Origin: Flavobacteriaceae bacterium PS02336
Lineage (GTDB): Bacteria; Bacteroidota; Bacteroidia; Flavobacteriales; Flavobacteriaceae
DNA length: 64,000 nt
Reading direction: 5' to 3'
NCBI GenBank assembly: GCA_029960065.1
Contig: JASCOF010000001.1
Span: 62,001 to 126,000, forward strand
Of the stretch, positions 1-9,620 are shown piece by piece. The stretch's first letter is position 1; every line of letters starts with the position of its first letter. The notes beneath the pieces were generated by a model that was not told where the DNA came from, made no database searches, and was given only the letters and a program-made list of their open reading frames with translations. A program made the translations under genes and the position numbers.

Positions 1-1265
1 TCTTTATTGTACTCAATCGCTTTTGGCGTATCAATAATTACATGTCTTAAATTAGGAACTGCTGCAGGAAGCGCAGGATATTTATATTGATTTTCTTCTA
101 AATGGCGAACCACATCAAAGTTTTTGCCCATGAACCATTTTGAACTGAAATAAGCACTTCCGGAAACGTTTTTGAAACTTCTTGCAAAGTCAATCTGCGT
201 TGGAATTTCGGTCATATAATTCCAGTTTTTATCTGAGTCGCCTCTAATTTTATAAGAAGCATGACCAATATAAACGGCAGTATTATTTGAGTTTTCAGAC
301 CACCATTTTACCAATTTCGAATAAGATGCTCTTGTATTGTTCATACTCCAATACAATTGAGGCAGAATATAATCGATCCATTTTTGATCCATCCATAACA
401 TTGGATCTGCGTATAAATCATCGTAATTTGAAGTCGACTGCGTTTCGGAACCTCTCGGATCTTGCGATTTATTACGCCAAACCCCAAACGGACTAATTCC
501 GAACTGCACCCAAGGTTTGCTTTCTTTTATAGTTGTTGAAATAGCGTGTACAAAGTTGCTCACATTCGCTCGTCGCCAATCGGCAAGACTTAAACCTGCG
601 CCATATTTTCTAAAAGAAGCGGTATCATTAAAAACTTTTCCAGGTACAGCATATGGATAAAAATAATCATCAAAATGAATGGCATCAATATCATATTTGT
701 CTACCACTTCTTTAACCACTTTAGTTAAATGCGCCTGAACTTCTGGTAAAGCAGGATCATAGTATAATTTCCCGCCGTATTCGATCATCCATTCCGGATG
801 TTTGAAAACGTCATGTCCTGGACTTAAAAGGTTTTTATTTAAATCGAAAGTAGCACGATACGGATTCAGCCAAGCATGAAATTCAAATCCTCTAGCATGC
901 GCCTGCTCAATCATCCATGCCAATGTATCATAATACGGATTTGGTGCAATACCTTCTTTCCCTGTTAAAAAACGAGACCAAGGCGCAAATTCAGAAGGAT
1001 AAATGGCATCGCCAACACTTCGAACCTGAACAATTACGGCATTGTAATTCAGTTTTTTATAGGCTTCTAAAATTTCAAGATAATCCGCTTTTTCTTTCTC
1101 TACGTTATCTGTTGCTGTTTTTGGCCAGTCAATATTTACTACGGTTGCAATCCAGACACCTCTAAATTCATTTTTAGGATGCATTGTTTTTTCCTGCGCT
1201 TGAGAAAGAGTCGAAAAGAAAAATAGAGATAGAATAGAGAATATTAAATACTGACTTTTATGCAT
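1..1265 (-). CDS. DigH-like GHL10 family glycosylhydrolase, C-terminus cut by window edge
   Basis: The reading frame opens at 1265 and runs off the left edge, so about 421 residues are visible. It begins with a signal peptide (MHKSQYLIFSILSLFFFSTL, cleaved near SQAQ) and then FRGVWIATVVNIDWP, the typical start of the GHL10/DUF187 barrel (PF02638). Later blocks HFDDYFYPY and FGISPFGVWRNK match the paralogue at 18516-19997. E. coli DigH (YddW), in the same family, cuts peptide-free peptidoglycan glycan strands. Because this gene lies at the end of a run of muropeptide-salvage genes, I infer a periplasmic or surface enzyme cutting denuded glycans. The substrate is not proven by sequence. Confidence 0.85.
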   Translation of the reverse strand, partial: MHKSQYLIFSILSLFFFSTLSQAQEKTMHPKNEFRGVWIATVVNIDWPKTATDNVEKEKADYLEILEAYKKLNYNAVIVQVRSVGDAIYPSEFAPWSRFLTGKEGIAPNPYYDTLAWMIEQAHARGFEFHAWLNPYRATFDLNKNLLSPGHDVFKHPEWMIEYGGKLYYDPALPEVQAHLTKVVKEVVDKYDIDAIHFDDYFYPYAVPGKVFNDTASFRKYGAGLSLADWRRANVSNFVHAISTTIKESKPWVQFGISPFGVWRNKSQDPRGSETQSTSNYDDLYADPMLWMDQKWIDYILPQLYWSMNNTRASYSKLVKWWSENSNNTAVYIGHASYKIRGDSDKNWNYMTEIPTQIDFARSFKNVSGSAYFSSKWFMGKNFDVVRHLEENQYKYPALPAAVPNLRHVIIDTPKAIEYNK

Positions 1266-1358
1266 TTCAATGTTTTTTAACAAAAACCAAAAATAGTTTT
1301 TTTAGATGATTAAAGGAAATTTAAATTTCGCAATAATAATACCATACTTTCTGAAATG

Positions 1359-2630
1359 CTAAACTTTGAATATCAGTTTCCTTTTATATAAAATCCATAA
1401 GATAATTGACCAGAAAAGCGCATAAGCCAGTGCATAAGCCAAAGATGCATTTAATGGATTTTCAAAATTAGGAACAATCCCAAATTGGTATACATAGGCT
1501 TGAAAACCAATTTCTTCACCGCCAATTTCTGGATTTTGCATTTTTATAGAACTCATCACTCTCGGAATTATTCCAGAAAAGTAAAATACAATCATTGGAT
1601 TTACACCCCAGATTAAAAACAATTTGGCCCACTTTTTATAATTTGCCACATCAATAACATAATACAGAAAGGTCAAGCATAAAGTAGCAATACCACCAGT
1701 GTACAGAACATAAGAGCTTGTCCAAAGTGATTTGTTAATTGGGAAAATAATATTCCAAAGTAATCCAGAGATCAATAGGACAATTCCTGCGATTGCCAGT
1801 TTTTTTACAATTTCGATTTTGGTAGCAGATAAATTTAAAATTTGTCCAATGAACATTCCAGTGATTCCAGTTGCAATGGCTGGTAAAGTGCTTAAAATTC
1901 CTTCCGGATCCCAAGTTTTAGAAACGCTCCAAAGGTGTCCGTTTAAAAGTAAATTATCGAGCCAAGCTGCCAAATTAGTACCTTTTTCAAAATTGGCTTC
2001 TCCAATTCCAGGAACAGGGACAAAAGCCATCAAAAGATAATACCCAACTAGAATTGAAACTGCAGTTATGATTTGTGTTTTTAAATTGGTTTTTAGATAT
2101 AGAAGAGATGTAAAGAAATAAACAATAGCAATTCGCTGTAAAACACCTGGAATTCTAGTATCTTCAAAATGTTCTAAACCGCTGTAGGCCAAAAATAATA
2201 ATAAAGCTAAGATTCCGAAAACAAGATATGTTTTGACTTTTAGGCTAAAATTTCCCAAAAGGGCATAAGCGATTCCAAAGAAAATAACGAGTCTTATTGC
2301 TAAAAGCGGCAATCCTTCCAGACCAAATAAATGTATTCTGCCGAAAAAACTTAAAGAAAATCCTAAGCAGAAAATCCTAAGCGATCTCACTAAAATTTTA
2401 TTAAAAACAGCACCATCAAGATGTTTAACCGGCATGGCAAAAGGTATTGCTGTTCCCATTATAAAAATAAAAAACGGGAAAACTAAATCAGTTGGTGTAC
2501 AGCCGTGCCATTCTGCATGTTCTAATGGCGGATAAATAGAAGACCAGCTTCCGGGATTATTTACTATTGTCATTAAAAAAATAGTAAATCCTCTAAATAC
2601 GTCCAGTGAGGTTAAACGTTCTTTTGTCAT
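1359..2630 (-). CDS. NagX-like inner-membrane acyltransferase (DUF5009/HGSNAT-like)
   Basis: This is a 423-residue polytopic membrane protein with roughly ten hydrophobic segments. It opens with RLTSLDVFRGFTIFLMTIVN, the LDVxRG signature of the heparan-alpha-glucosaminide N-acetyltransferase-like/DUF5009 family, followed by LVFPFFIFIMGTAIPF. Members called NagX recur in GlcNAc-use gene clusters; their reaction is uncertain (acetyl transfer to an amino sugar, or transport). It lies 52 bp downstream of anmK and upstream of a DigH-like gene, which fits a role in amino-sugar handling. The family call is firm, the function is inference. Confidence 0.8.
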   Translation of the reverse strand: MTKERLTSLDVFRGFTIFLMTIVNNPGSWSSIYPPLEHAEWHGCTPTDLVFPFFIFIMGTAIPFAMPVKHLDGAVFNKILVRSLRIFCLGFSLSFFGRIHLFGLEGLPLLAIRLVIFFGIAYALLGNFSLKVKTYLVFGILALLLFLAYSGLEHFEDTRIPGVLQRIAIVYFFTSLLYLKTNLKTQIITAVSILVGYYLLMAFVPVPGIGEANFEKGTNLAAWLDNLLLNGHLWSVSKTWDPEGILSTLPAIATGITGMFIGQILNLSATKIEIVKKLAIAGIVLLISGLLWNIIFPINKSLWTSSYVLYTGGIATLCLTFLYYVIDVANYKKWAKLFLIWGVNPMIVFYFSGIIPRVMSSIKMQNPEIGGEEIGFQAYVYQFGIVPNFENPLNASLAYALAYALFWSIILWILYKRKLIFKV

Positions 2631-2682
2631 GGTTTTGGTTATTAATAGTTTGTGGTTTATTGTTTTTTGTTGGTTTTAAAAA

Positions 2683-3888
2683 TTAATCAGGGAATGAAAT
2701 TTTTCCCATAGTTACTGATGGAATTTTTACAGAATTAAATTTAAAATCGCCTCCAGCAACGGTTTCGTTGGCTAAAACAGCAAAAAGAATCGCTTCTTTG
2801 GCATCGCTGTTTATTCCTAAATCATTGCTTTTGAAGAAAGAACAAGGCAGTAATTCTTTTAGCCATTGTACTAACAACGGATTATTTGCTCCTCCGCCAG
2901 AAAGATAAATTTTAAAATCTTCAATTTTATATTCGGTATTTTGAATGGTAAATTGAATCGCTTCTGCAATGGTTTCAGCAGTAAAACGAGTTAAAGTAGC
3001 CAATAAATCGGGTGCTAAAATATCGGTGAGATTGCTTTTAGAAAGTGCTAATTCGACATATTCAGCATTAAATAATTCCTGACCTATTGTTTTTGGGAAT
3101 CCTTTTTTGAAAAAAGCATTGTCTTTCAGATTCTCCAATAAAATTTGATTTACAGTTCCTTGTTTGGCTATTTCGGCATCTTTATCGTAACTTTTATCTA
3201 AGAAGTATTTCTTGACAAAAAGATCAATTAATGTGTTTCCTGTTCCCGTATCGGTAACAAAAGTTTCTTGGGTTTTTAAAGCAGCGGGCAGATAGGTAAA
3301 GTTGGCAATCCCGCCAATATTGAGCATAATTCTGTTTTCGCCTTCTTTTCCAAACAAAAAATAATCACCGTAAACTGCTAACGGAGCACCTTCGCCGCCA
3401 GCAGCAACATGTTTCTGTCTGAAATCGGATAATGTGATAATTCCAGTTTTTACTGCAATATGATCGCCGTCTCCAATTTGTAAAGTGGCATTTGGAAATT
3501 TTTCCTGCTGATGTAAAAATTTCGGCGCATGTAAAACGGTTTGTCCGTGAGAAGCAATTAGGTCAATATCTGATGCTGGAATATTCCATTTTTTTAAAGT
3601 ATCATTTATCATCCCAGCATGAAGTAAACCAATCCATTCGTTAAGTAAAGCCAAATGCTGGAAATCGATACTTTTTTGAGCAAAAACTTTACGAATTTCA
3701 GTTTTGATTTCTTCGGAGTAACTAATGGTTTCAAATTCAGCCAGTTTTACCTTTGTGTTAACACCAGATTCTGAAATTTCGCATAAGGCAATATCAAGTC
3801 CGTCGAGAGAAGTTCCCGACATTAGCCCAATAATACGTTTCGTCTCTTTTTGAGCAATTTGATAAAGTGCTTCAATATTTTTGTTCAT
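2683..3888 (-). CDS. anmK: Anhydro-N-acetylmuramic acid kinase
   Basis: AnmK opens 1,6-anhydro-MurNAc with ATP and phosphorylates it to MurNAc-6-phosphate in the cytoplasm, feeding MurQ. The 401-residue protein has the N-terminal nucleotide-binding motif IGLMSGTSLDGLD (residues 20-32), then ASHGQTVLHAP, IGDGDHIAVKTG, AAGGEGAPL, MLNIGGIANFTYLP and TDTGTGNTLID, all typical of AnmK. The length is slightly above the usual ~370. It is separated from the NagZ-AmiE gene by a 194-bp gap with a repeat and is followed closely by the NagX-like gene. It is the only amino-sugar kinase seen in the window. Confidence 0.95.
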   Translation of the reverse strand: MNKNIEALYQIAQKETKRIIGLMSGTSLDGLDIALCEISESGVNTKVKLAEFETISYSEEIKTEIRKVFAQKSIDFQHLALLNEWIGLLHAGMINDTLKKWNIPASDIDLIASHGQTVLHAPKFLHQQEKFPNATLQIGDGDHIAVKTGIITLSDFRQKHVAAGGEGAPLAVYGDYFLFGKEGENRIMLNIGGIANFTYLPAALKTQETFVTDTGTGNTLIDLFVKKYFLDKSYDKDAEIAKQGTVNQILLENLKDNAFFKKGFPKTIGQELFNAEYVELALSKSNLTDILAPDLLATLTRFTAETIAEAIQFTIQNTEYKIEDFKIYLSGGGANNPLLVQWLKELLPCSFFKSNDLGINSDAKEAILFAVLANETVAGGDFKFNSVKIPSVTMGKISFPD

Positions 3889-3950
3889 GAAAAAACAATT
3901 GATTAATTAGCGATTATTTTACAGATATAAGCAAAGACTATTTTTTTAAT

Positions 3951-4033
3951 CTCGCAAAGGCGCGGAGGCGCAAAGCTGTTTTCTTTTTTCTAAAATCTTT
4001 TAATAAAACTTCGCGACTTCGCGTCTTTGCGAG
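3951..4033. repeat. Imperfect inverted repeat, 'CGCAAAG' family
   Basis: Between anmK and the NagZ-AmiE gene, an arm beginning CTCGCAAAGGCGCGGAGGCG (from 3951) is answered by an arm ending GCGTCTTTGCGAG (to 4033). Related sequence occurs at 28173-28203 and 35632-35656, so this is a dispersed intergenic repeat. It could fold as an RNA hairpin between the two transcription units. Confidence 0.6.
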
Positions 4034-4082
4034 CAATTCTCTTTGACAAATAAATATATGTTTTTGTGCGATAAAGTTAACT

Positions 4083-7082
4083 TTACTTCATTATAGATTC
4101 ATAAATTATTTTCTGAATATCTTCACGGATCTTTTCTTTCGCCAGTTTATTTCCCTCTTCGCCAACTTCTGGATACGTTCTGTTTGATAAAAAGACATAA
4201 ACCGTTTCGTTTTCTGGATCAACCCAAGCCATATTTCCAGTAAAACCAGTATGACCAAAACTTGATTTTGAAGCACATTGACAAGTCGGACCGTCTTTTC
4301 CTAATCTTTTGTCGAAACCTAAACCTCTTTCAACGCCTTGATCACAATAAAAACAGGTGTTAAAAGTATCAAAAGTAGCTTCAGAAAAATAGCGTTGGCC
4401 GCCGTAACTTCCTTTTTGAAGAAACAACTGCATCATTTTGGCAACGTCCATAGCGTTCGAAAAAATTCCTGCATGTCCAGCAACTCCGCCTTCCATTGCT
4501 GCAGCCATGTCGTGAACATAACCTTGTATCAATTGATGTCTGAAATAATTATCAATTTCTGTTGGGGCAATGTTTTTTTTATCAAATTTCAACAAAGGAT
4601 TATAAGTGGTATAATTCATTCCAAGTGAATTGAAAAAGTTTTTCGGACTTAAATCTTCTAATTTTTGATGTGTTGCTCTTTCTAGATAATCTTTTAAAAT
4701 GATAAAAGTAAAATCGCTGTATTTGTATTCTTTTTTAAGTGAAATAGGAGAGTCGGCAATAAATTTCATGATCGTGTCATGATAATCATTTCGAATATAA
4801 AGACTATCAGCTACTTTAGTTGTAAAATTATTTTCTGCAACTTTTCGATAATATTTATCAGAAGGAAAACCTTTGGCATCTAATGTTGATTTGTAAAACG
4901 GACTCCACGCAATTAATCCCGCATAATGATTTAAAAGATCTTTAAACGAAATATCTTTTTTGTTTGATTTAGCAAACAGCGGAAGCATTGTTCCTAGTTT
5001 TGTTTCCAGCGTAACTTTGTTTTTATCGTATTGCTGCATTACGTTTGGAAGCGTAGAAATCATTTTTGAAATCGAAGCAACATCGTATAAATCGGTATTG
5101 GTAACTTTTACAGTTTTATCGTAAGTCTGATATCCGTATGATTTCTGAAAAACAACATTGCCTCTTCTTGCCACTAAAACTTGCATTCCGGGAGCCATTT
5201 TTCCATTAATTGCTTTTTGGGCAATGGCATCAATTTTAGAAAGAATTGCAGAACTCATTCCAACACTTTCTGGTGTTTCAAAACCCAAACGATCGATTTT
5301 TTCGGTGTCAATTCCATCGTTAACATGAAAATTATCGTTGATTGAAACCGGTAATTTTCCTTTCGCACTTTTTGCTCCGAATAATATTTCGGCAGAAACA
5401 ATCTGAGAAATGGTTGAGTTTTGGTACGAAACCATCAATCCTTCGATAGCATCAAAATTTTGGATGGATAGGAGCGAATAAGGTTTTGCAAAAACATCTA
5501 AAATCACTTTATTGTTCTCGGCAATTTTATTCAGGAAAAACAATTCATTTGATGAGAAATCTTGTTTTTCCCAAGCTTTGTTTACTTTGTGATAACTTAC
5601 AATAACCAAATCGTATTTCTTTAATTCTTTGTTTAAAGAATCCACGTTTGTGTTGGAAACCTCTGTTATTTCAGTGTATTTTTTTAAAGTAGAAACAAAA
5701 GCACTGTTTACATCTTCTCCCAGTTTTACGTAAGCAATTTTCTGATCCAGATTTTTGATCGGAAGAATGTCTTTTTTGTTTTTTAAAACCGTAGCCGCAT
5801 TTTCGAATAAAGAATATTGAAGTGCATCTTTATCAGGGCTTGTTAAATCTTTCTGTAGATTTTTTAAGTCAACCGGTTTGTATTTATTTAAACCAGCTTT
5901 GAATTTATAATGAAGGATTTTTTTAATAGAATGTGCCAAACGTTCTTCCGTAATTTGACCATTTGCATAAAATATTTTTAATTTTTCTAAAGCTGCTGGA
6001 ACGTCGTCGGGACAAAGAAAAATATCATTTCCTGCTTGTAAAACTGCTAATTCAAGATCACCAACAGGTTTAAAATTGCTAGCGCCTTTCATGCCTAAAC
6101 CGTCTGTAAAAATCAAGCCTTCAAAACCTAATTGTTTTTGAAGTAATTCAGTCACAACGTTATAAGAAGCAGAAGAAGGAATGTTTTCGCCAGGTTCTAA
6201 ACTCGGAATATTAAGGTGGGCAACCATTACAGAAGCCAGACCTTCGTCAAAAAGCTGTTTATAAGGGTATATTTCGACTTCATCTAAATGTTCTTTAGTA
6301 AAAGAAACGGTTGGAAGTGCTTTATGAGAATCGACAGCCGTATCGCCGTGACCCGGAAAATGTTTTCCTGTACACAAAACGCCTTGGCTCTGAATGCCTT
6401 TCATAATTGCCGATGCACGATTGGCAACATTTGTTTTGCTTTCGCCAAAAGAACGATTTCCAATAATGGGATTCAGCGGATTGGTATTAATATCTAAAAC
6501 GGGAGCAAAGTTGAAATGAATGCCCATTCTTTTGCATTCGCTTCCCATTTGTCTTCCGACTTTTTCAATAAGATTTAAATCCTGAATTGCGCCCAAAGTC
6601 ATGTTCCAAGGATATGCATAAGTGGAGTCTAAACGCATGCTTAATCCCCATTCGGCATCAAGACCAATAAATAATGGAACTTTGGCTTTTGACTGATAGA
6701 TGTTGGTTAATTTCGCTTGACGAACTGGTCCGCCTTGAAAGAAAATAATACCTCCTATCTTATATTTTGAAACTAGTTCTTTTACCTTGTTAACATGTAC
6801 AGAGTCTTTATTAGAATAAGCATTTGCAAAAAACAATTGGCCCAGTTTTTCGTCCAGCGTCATCTGACTGTAAATGCTGTCTGCCCAGCGATTTTCGGCA
6901 TCACAATCTGGAACAAAAGGTTTTTTTTCTGATTTGTTTTTAGGAACGTAAACTTCTTTGTTTTCTGTCGAAATAGGTTCATTTGTTACGACAGTTGTTT
7001 TAGTCTTTTTTGATACGCCGCAATTGACAATTAAAAAAAGAACAGCTGTAAATAAACCTATTTTTATAATAGCATTTTTCAT
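4083..7082 (-). CDS. Two-domain lipoprotein: GH3 beta-N-acetylglucosaminidase (NagZ-like) fused to AmiE-like serine hydrolase
   Basis: The 999-residue protein is a predicted lipoprotein (lipobox IVNC, Cys21). Residues ~65-400 are a GH3 domain with KHFPGHGDTAVDSH (240-253; His253 the expected general acid of NagZ) and the nucleophile motif FTDGLGM (Asp327). A linker or GH3 C-terminal domain follows. Residues ~610-999 form a class C beta-lactamase-like domain with SISK (Ser670-Lys673), YSD (788-790) and HTGFTG (944-949). In Bacillus subtilis, NagZ and the MurNAc-L-Ala amidase AmiE are separate neighbouring genes; here both activities seem joined in one chain. Inferred roles are removal of non-reducing GlcNAc and of stem peptide from muropeptides outside the cytoplasm. 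Confidence 0.9.
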   Translation of the reverse strand: MKNAIIKIGLFTAVLFLIVNCGVSKKTKTTVVTNEPISTENKEVYVPKNKSEKKPFVPDCDAENRWADSIYSQMTLDEKLGQLFFANAYSNKDSVHVNKVKELVSKYKIGGIIFFQGGPVRQAKLTNIYQSKAKVPLFIGLDAEWGLSMRLDSTYAYPWNMTLGAIQDLNLIEKVGRQMGSECKRMGIHFNFAPVLDINTNPLNPIIGNRSFGESKTNVANRASAIMKGIQSQGVLCTGKHFPGHGDTAVDSHKALPTVSFTKEHLDEVEIYPYKQLFDEGLASVMVAHLNIPSLEPGENIPSSASYNVVTELLQKQLGFEGLIFTDGLGMKGASNFKPVGDLELAVLQAGNDIFLCPDDVPAALEKLKIFYANGQITEERLAHSIKKILHYKFKAGLNKYKPVDLKNLQKDLTSPDKDALQYSLFENAATVLKNKKDILPIKNLDQKIAYVKLGEDVNSAFVSTLKKYTEITEVSNTNVDSLNKELKKYDLVIVSYHKVNKAWEKQDFSSNELFFLNKIAENNKVILDVFAKPYSLLSIQNFDAIEGLMVSYQNSTISQIVSAEILFGAKSAKGKLPVSINDNFHVNDGIDTEKIDRLGFETPESVGMSSAILSKIDAIAQKAINGKMAPGMQVLVARRGNVVFQKSYGYQTYDKTVKVTNTDLYDVASISKMISTLPNVMQQYDKNKVTLETKLGTMLPLFAKSNKKDISFKDLLNHYAGLIAWSPFYKSTLDAKGFPSDKYYRKVAENNFTTKVADSLYIRNDYHDTIMKFIADSPISLKKEYKYSDFTFIILKDYLERATHQKLEDLSPKNFFNSLGMNYTTYNPLLKFDKKNIAPTEIDNYFRHQLIQGYVHDMAAAMEGGVAGHAGIFSNAMDVAKMMQLFLQKGSYGGQRYFSEATFDTFNTCFYCDQGVERGLGFDKRLGKDGPTCQCASKSSFGHTGFTGNMAWVDPENETVYVFLSNRTYPEVGEEGNKLAKEKIREDIQKIIYESIMK

Positions 7083-7137
7083 GAAATCATTTTTTTAAGC
7101 ATTCAGACAAAAATTCTGAACTGCTTTATTTAGGCTT

Positions 7138-8643
7138 TTAGAAAGAGATTTTTTCTTCTGTGCGTTTACTGGTGAAATAAATTCCGATATAGGTAAATAA
7201 TCCGTTTATAATAATTAATTCGTTATCAAAAGTATACCCGAATAATTGTGCTGAATTTTCGCTTAAGAAATACGTGAATATTGGCGAAATGATACAGATA
7301 ATCGGAATCAATTTGTCGTTTACTAATCTTGATTTTTGTAATAATCCAAAAGCATATAATCCTAATAAAGGTCCGTAAGTATACGATGCAGCTCTAAAAA
7401 TTAATGCTACAACAGAAGCGTCATTAAAGGAATTCAAAACAATGATTACCAGAAAAAGTAAGATTGAAAAGGCGAAATGCACCCAATGCCTAATTTTTAC
7501 ATTTTTACTATTACCAAGATTTTCAGATTTATCCATTCCAAGAAAATCAACGCAGAAAGAAGTTGTCAGCGCTGTTAAAGCTGAATCAGTTGTGGCAAAA
7601 GTGGCGGCAATAATTCCTAAAAGGAAAACAAAAGCGGGAACAATTGACAAATGATTTAAAGCAATTTCTGGAAAAAGTAAATCGGTTCTTGGTTTTCCTG
7701 TCGCTAAATCCAGCGGAATTTGAACATTATTTTTTGCAGCATAGATGTACAATAAAGCGCCTAAACTCAAGAAAATAATATTGATTAAAACAAAAATTCC
7801 TGTAAAAGTGAACATGTTTTTTTGTGCTTCGCCAATGTTTTTACAGCTTAGATTTTTCTGCATTAAATCTTGATCGAGCCCAACCATTGCGATAGTAACA
7901 AACATTCCTCCTAAAATTTGTTTTACAAAGTGGTACTTGCTTGTAAAGAAATCATCGAAGAAAAATATTTTAGAATAATTACTTTTCTGAATGGTTGAAA
8001 CCGACTCAAGAACAGTCAGATTAAGACTGTCACAAACAAAATAAATGGTTATAAACACTGAACTAACTAAAAAAAACGTCTGTAAGGTATCGGTAATAAT
8101 AATCGTTTTTAAACCGCTTCTAAAAGTGTATAAAAAGATAAGCGCTAAAGCTAAAAGGACCGTTACCGGAAATGGGATATGAAAATCGTTGAAGACATAT
8201 CGCTGTAAAACAATAACCACCAAATACAATCTAAAAGCTGAGCTGATGGTTCTGCTTACTAAAAATATAGAAGCTGCTGTTTTGTAACTTCTAATTCCCA
8301 TTCTTTGTTCGATATAACTATAAATCGAAGTCAGATTCATTCTGTAATAGAGTGGAAGCAAGACTTTAGCAATGATAATAAACCCAATTGCATTTCCTAA
8401 AACAAATTGAAAATATTTAAATTGTTCTCCGTTTGGCGAACCTACTTCACCCGGAACAGAGATAAATGTAACGCCGGAAAGGGCTGTTCCAATCATACCA
8501 AAAGCAACTAAATACCATTTGGAATTTTTATTTGCTTTGAAAAAAGAATCATTGTCCTGTCCTTTTTTGCTGATTACGTTTGAAATAAAAAGTAAAAGTC
8601 CAAAATAAACAAAGATAAAAATGAGAATTGTAGTAGAAGACAT
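7138..8643 (-). CDS. Sodium:solute symporter (SSS family), probable MurNAc/amino-sugar importer
   Basis: The 501-residue protein has about thirteen hydrophobic segments and the SSS-family N-terminal region WYLVAFGMIGTALSGVTFIS plus the TATFATTDSALTALTTSF-like core. SSS proteins bring sugars, amino acids or sialic acid across the inner membrane with sodium. It lies 24 bp downstream of murQ and 55 bp upstream of the NagZ-AmiE gene, so it is probably co-transcribed with them. From this position I infer uptake of MurNAc, anhydroMurNAc or GlcNAc from the periplasm. The sequence alone does not fix the substrate. Confidence 0.88.
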   Translation of the reverse strand: MSSTTILIFIFVYFGLLLFISNVISKKGQDNDSFFKANKNSKWYLVAFGMIGTALSGVTFISVPGEVGSPNGEQFKYFQFVLGNAIGFIIIAKVLLPLYYRMNLTSIYSYIEQRMGIRSYKTAASIFLVSRTISSAFRLYLVVIVLQRYVFNDFHIPFPVTVLLALALIFLYTFRSGLKTIIITDTLQTFFLVSSVFITIYFVCDSLNLTVLESVSTIQKSNYSKIFFFDDFFTSKYHFVKQILGGMFVTIAMVGLDQDLMQKNLSCKNIGEAQKNMFTFTGIFVLINIIFLSLGALLYIYAAKNNVQIPLDLATGKPRTDLLFPEIALNHLSIVPAFVFLLGIIAATFATTDSALTALTTSFCVDFLGMDKSENLGNSKNVKIRHWVHFAFSILLFLVIIVLNSFNDASVVALIFRAASYTYGPLLGLYAFGLLQKSRLVNDKLIPIICIISPIFTYFLSENSAQLFGYTFDNELIIINGLFTYIGIYFTSKRTEEKISF

Positions 8644-8667
8644 TTTGGTTTGAATTTAGAAATTAGG

Positions 8668-9489
8668 TTATTTTTTGCTGTTGTGATCTAACAAAACAGC
8701 GCGTACACTTTTATGTTTTTGCAGTAATTCTTCGGCTAAATCATATTCAATTCCCAATTCTTCCATAATCATTTTTATGCCTCGTTTTACTAGTTTTTCG
8801 TTAGACAACTGCATGTCGACCATTTTGTTGCCTTTTACTTTTCCAAGTTTAATCATCACTGAAGTTGAAATCATGTTCAAAGTCAGTTTTTGAGCTGTTC
8901 CAGCTTTCATTCTTGTACTTCCAGTTAAGAACTCGGGTCCAACAATTACTTCAATAGGATAATCAGCTTCTTGTGCTATAAGTCCGTTGCTGATGCACGA
9001 AATACTTCCTGTTTTGATATTATGTTCTTTCGCTTTTTTCAAAGCACCCAAAACATAAGGCGTATTTCCAGAAGCCGCAATTCCGATAATAAAATCTAAA
9101 CTTGAAATCTCAAATTTAGCTAAATCTTTCCAAGCTTGTTCGGTATCGTCTTCGGCATTTTCAACAGCTTTACGAATCGCAGTATCTCCGCCGGCAATTA
9201 TTCCAATAATCATATCATGCGGCACACCAAATGTTGGCGGACATTCAGAGGCATCTAAAATTCCGATACGCCCAGAAGTTCCAGCTCCAATATAAAATAA
9301 TCGGCCGCCCAATTGCATTTTTTTAACTATTGCTTTAACCAATTTTTCAATTTTAGGAATCTGTCCTTCGATAATCTGCGGTACTTTTTGATCTTCTGTA
9401 TTGATGTTGGTCAATAGTTCTTTCACGGTCATTTGATCCAAGTCTTTGTATAAAGATTCTTGTTCAGTTTCAGGATTTTTATTCTTCAT
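8668..9489 (-). CDS. murQ: N-acetylmuramic acid 6-phosphate etherase
   Basis: MurQ splits the lactyl ether of MurNAc-6-phosphate to GlcNAc-6-phosphate and D-lactate in the cytoplasm. The 273-residue protein has a SIS domain with GAGTSGRIGILDASEC (68-83) and SECPPTFG (81-88). Glu82 and Glu113 (in NAEDD) fall where the catalytic Glu83 and Glu114 of the E. coli enzyme lie. GIAASGNTPYVLGAL and GSTRMKAGTAQKLTLNM complete the signature. It is slightly shorter than the usual ~300 residues. It is followed at 24 bp by the symporter gene. Confidence 0.96.
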   Translation of the reverse strand: MKNKNPETEQESLYKDLDQMTVKELLTNINTEDQKVPQIIEGQIPKIEKLVKAIVKKMQLGGRLFYIGAGTSGRIGILDASECPPTFGVPHDMIIGIIAGGDTAIRKAVENAEDDTEQAWKDLAKFEISSLDFIIGIAASGNTPYVLGALKKAKEHNIKTGSISCISNGLIAQEADYPIEVIVGPEFLTGSTRMKAGTAQKLTLNMISTSVMIKLGKVKGNKMVDMQLSNEKLVKRGIKMIMEELGIEYDLAEELLQKHKSVRAVLLDHNSKK

Positions 9490-9620
9490 TTTTTTCTTTT
9501 TTTGGTTGAGAAATGGCAGATTTTCTTGGAATCTTTCATTTCGATAATTTATATAGGAAATCTCTATTTGTTAAAAAATAGAAAGTTTTGGGGTTTTTGG
9601 CGGGGAATGAAAAGTTTTAT

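Noticed and set aside
4083-7082. Beta-lactamase resistance gene
   Set aside because: The beta-lactamase-like fold is fused to a NagZ-type domain in a muropeptide locus, so an AmiE-like amidase is more likely than drug hydrolysis.
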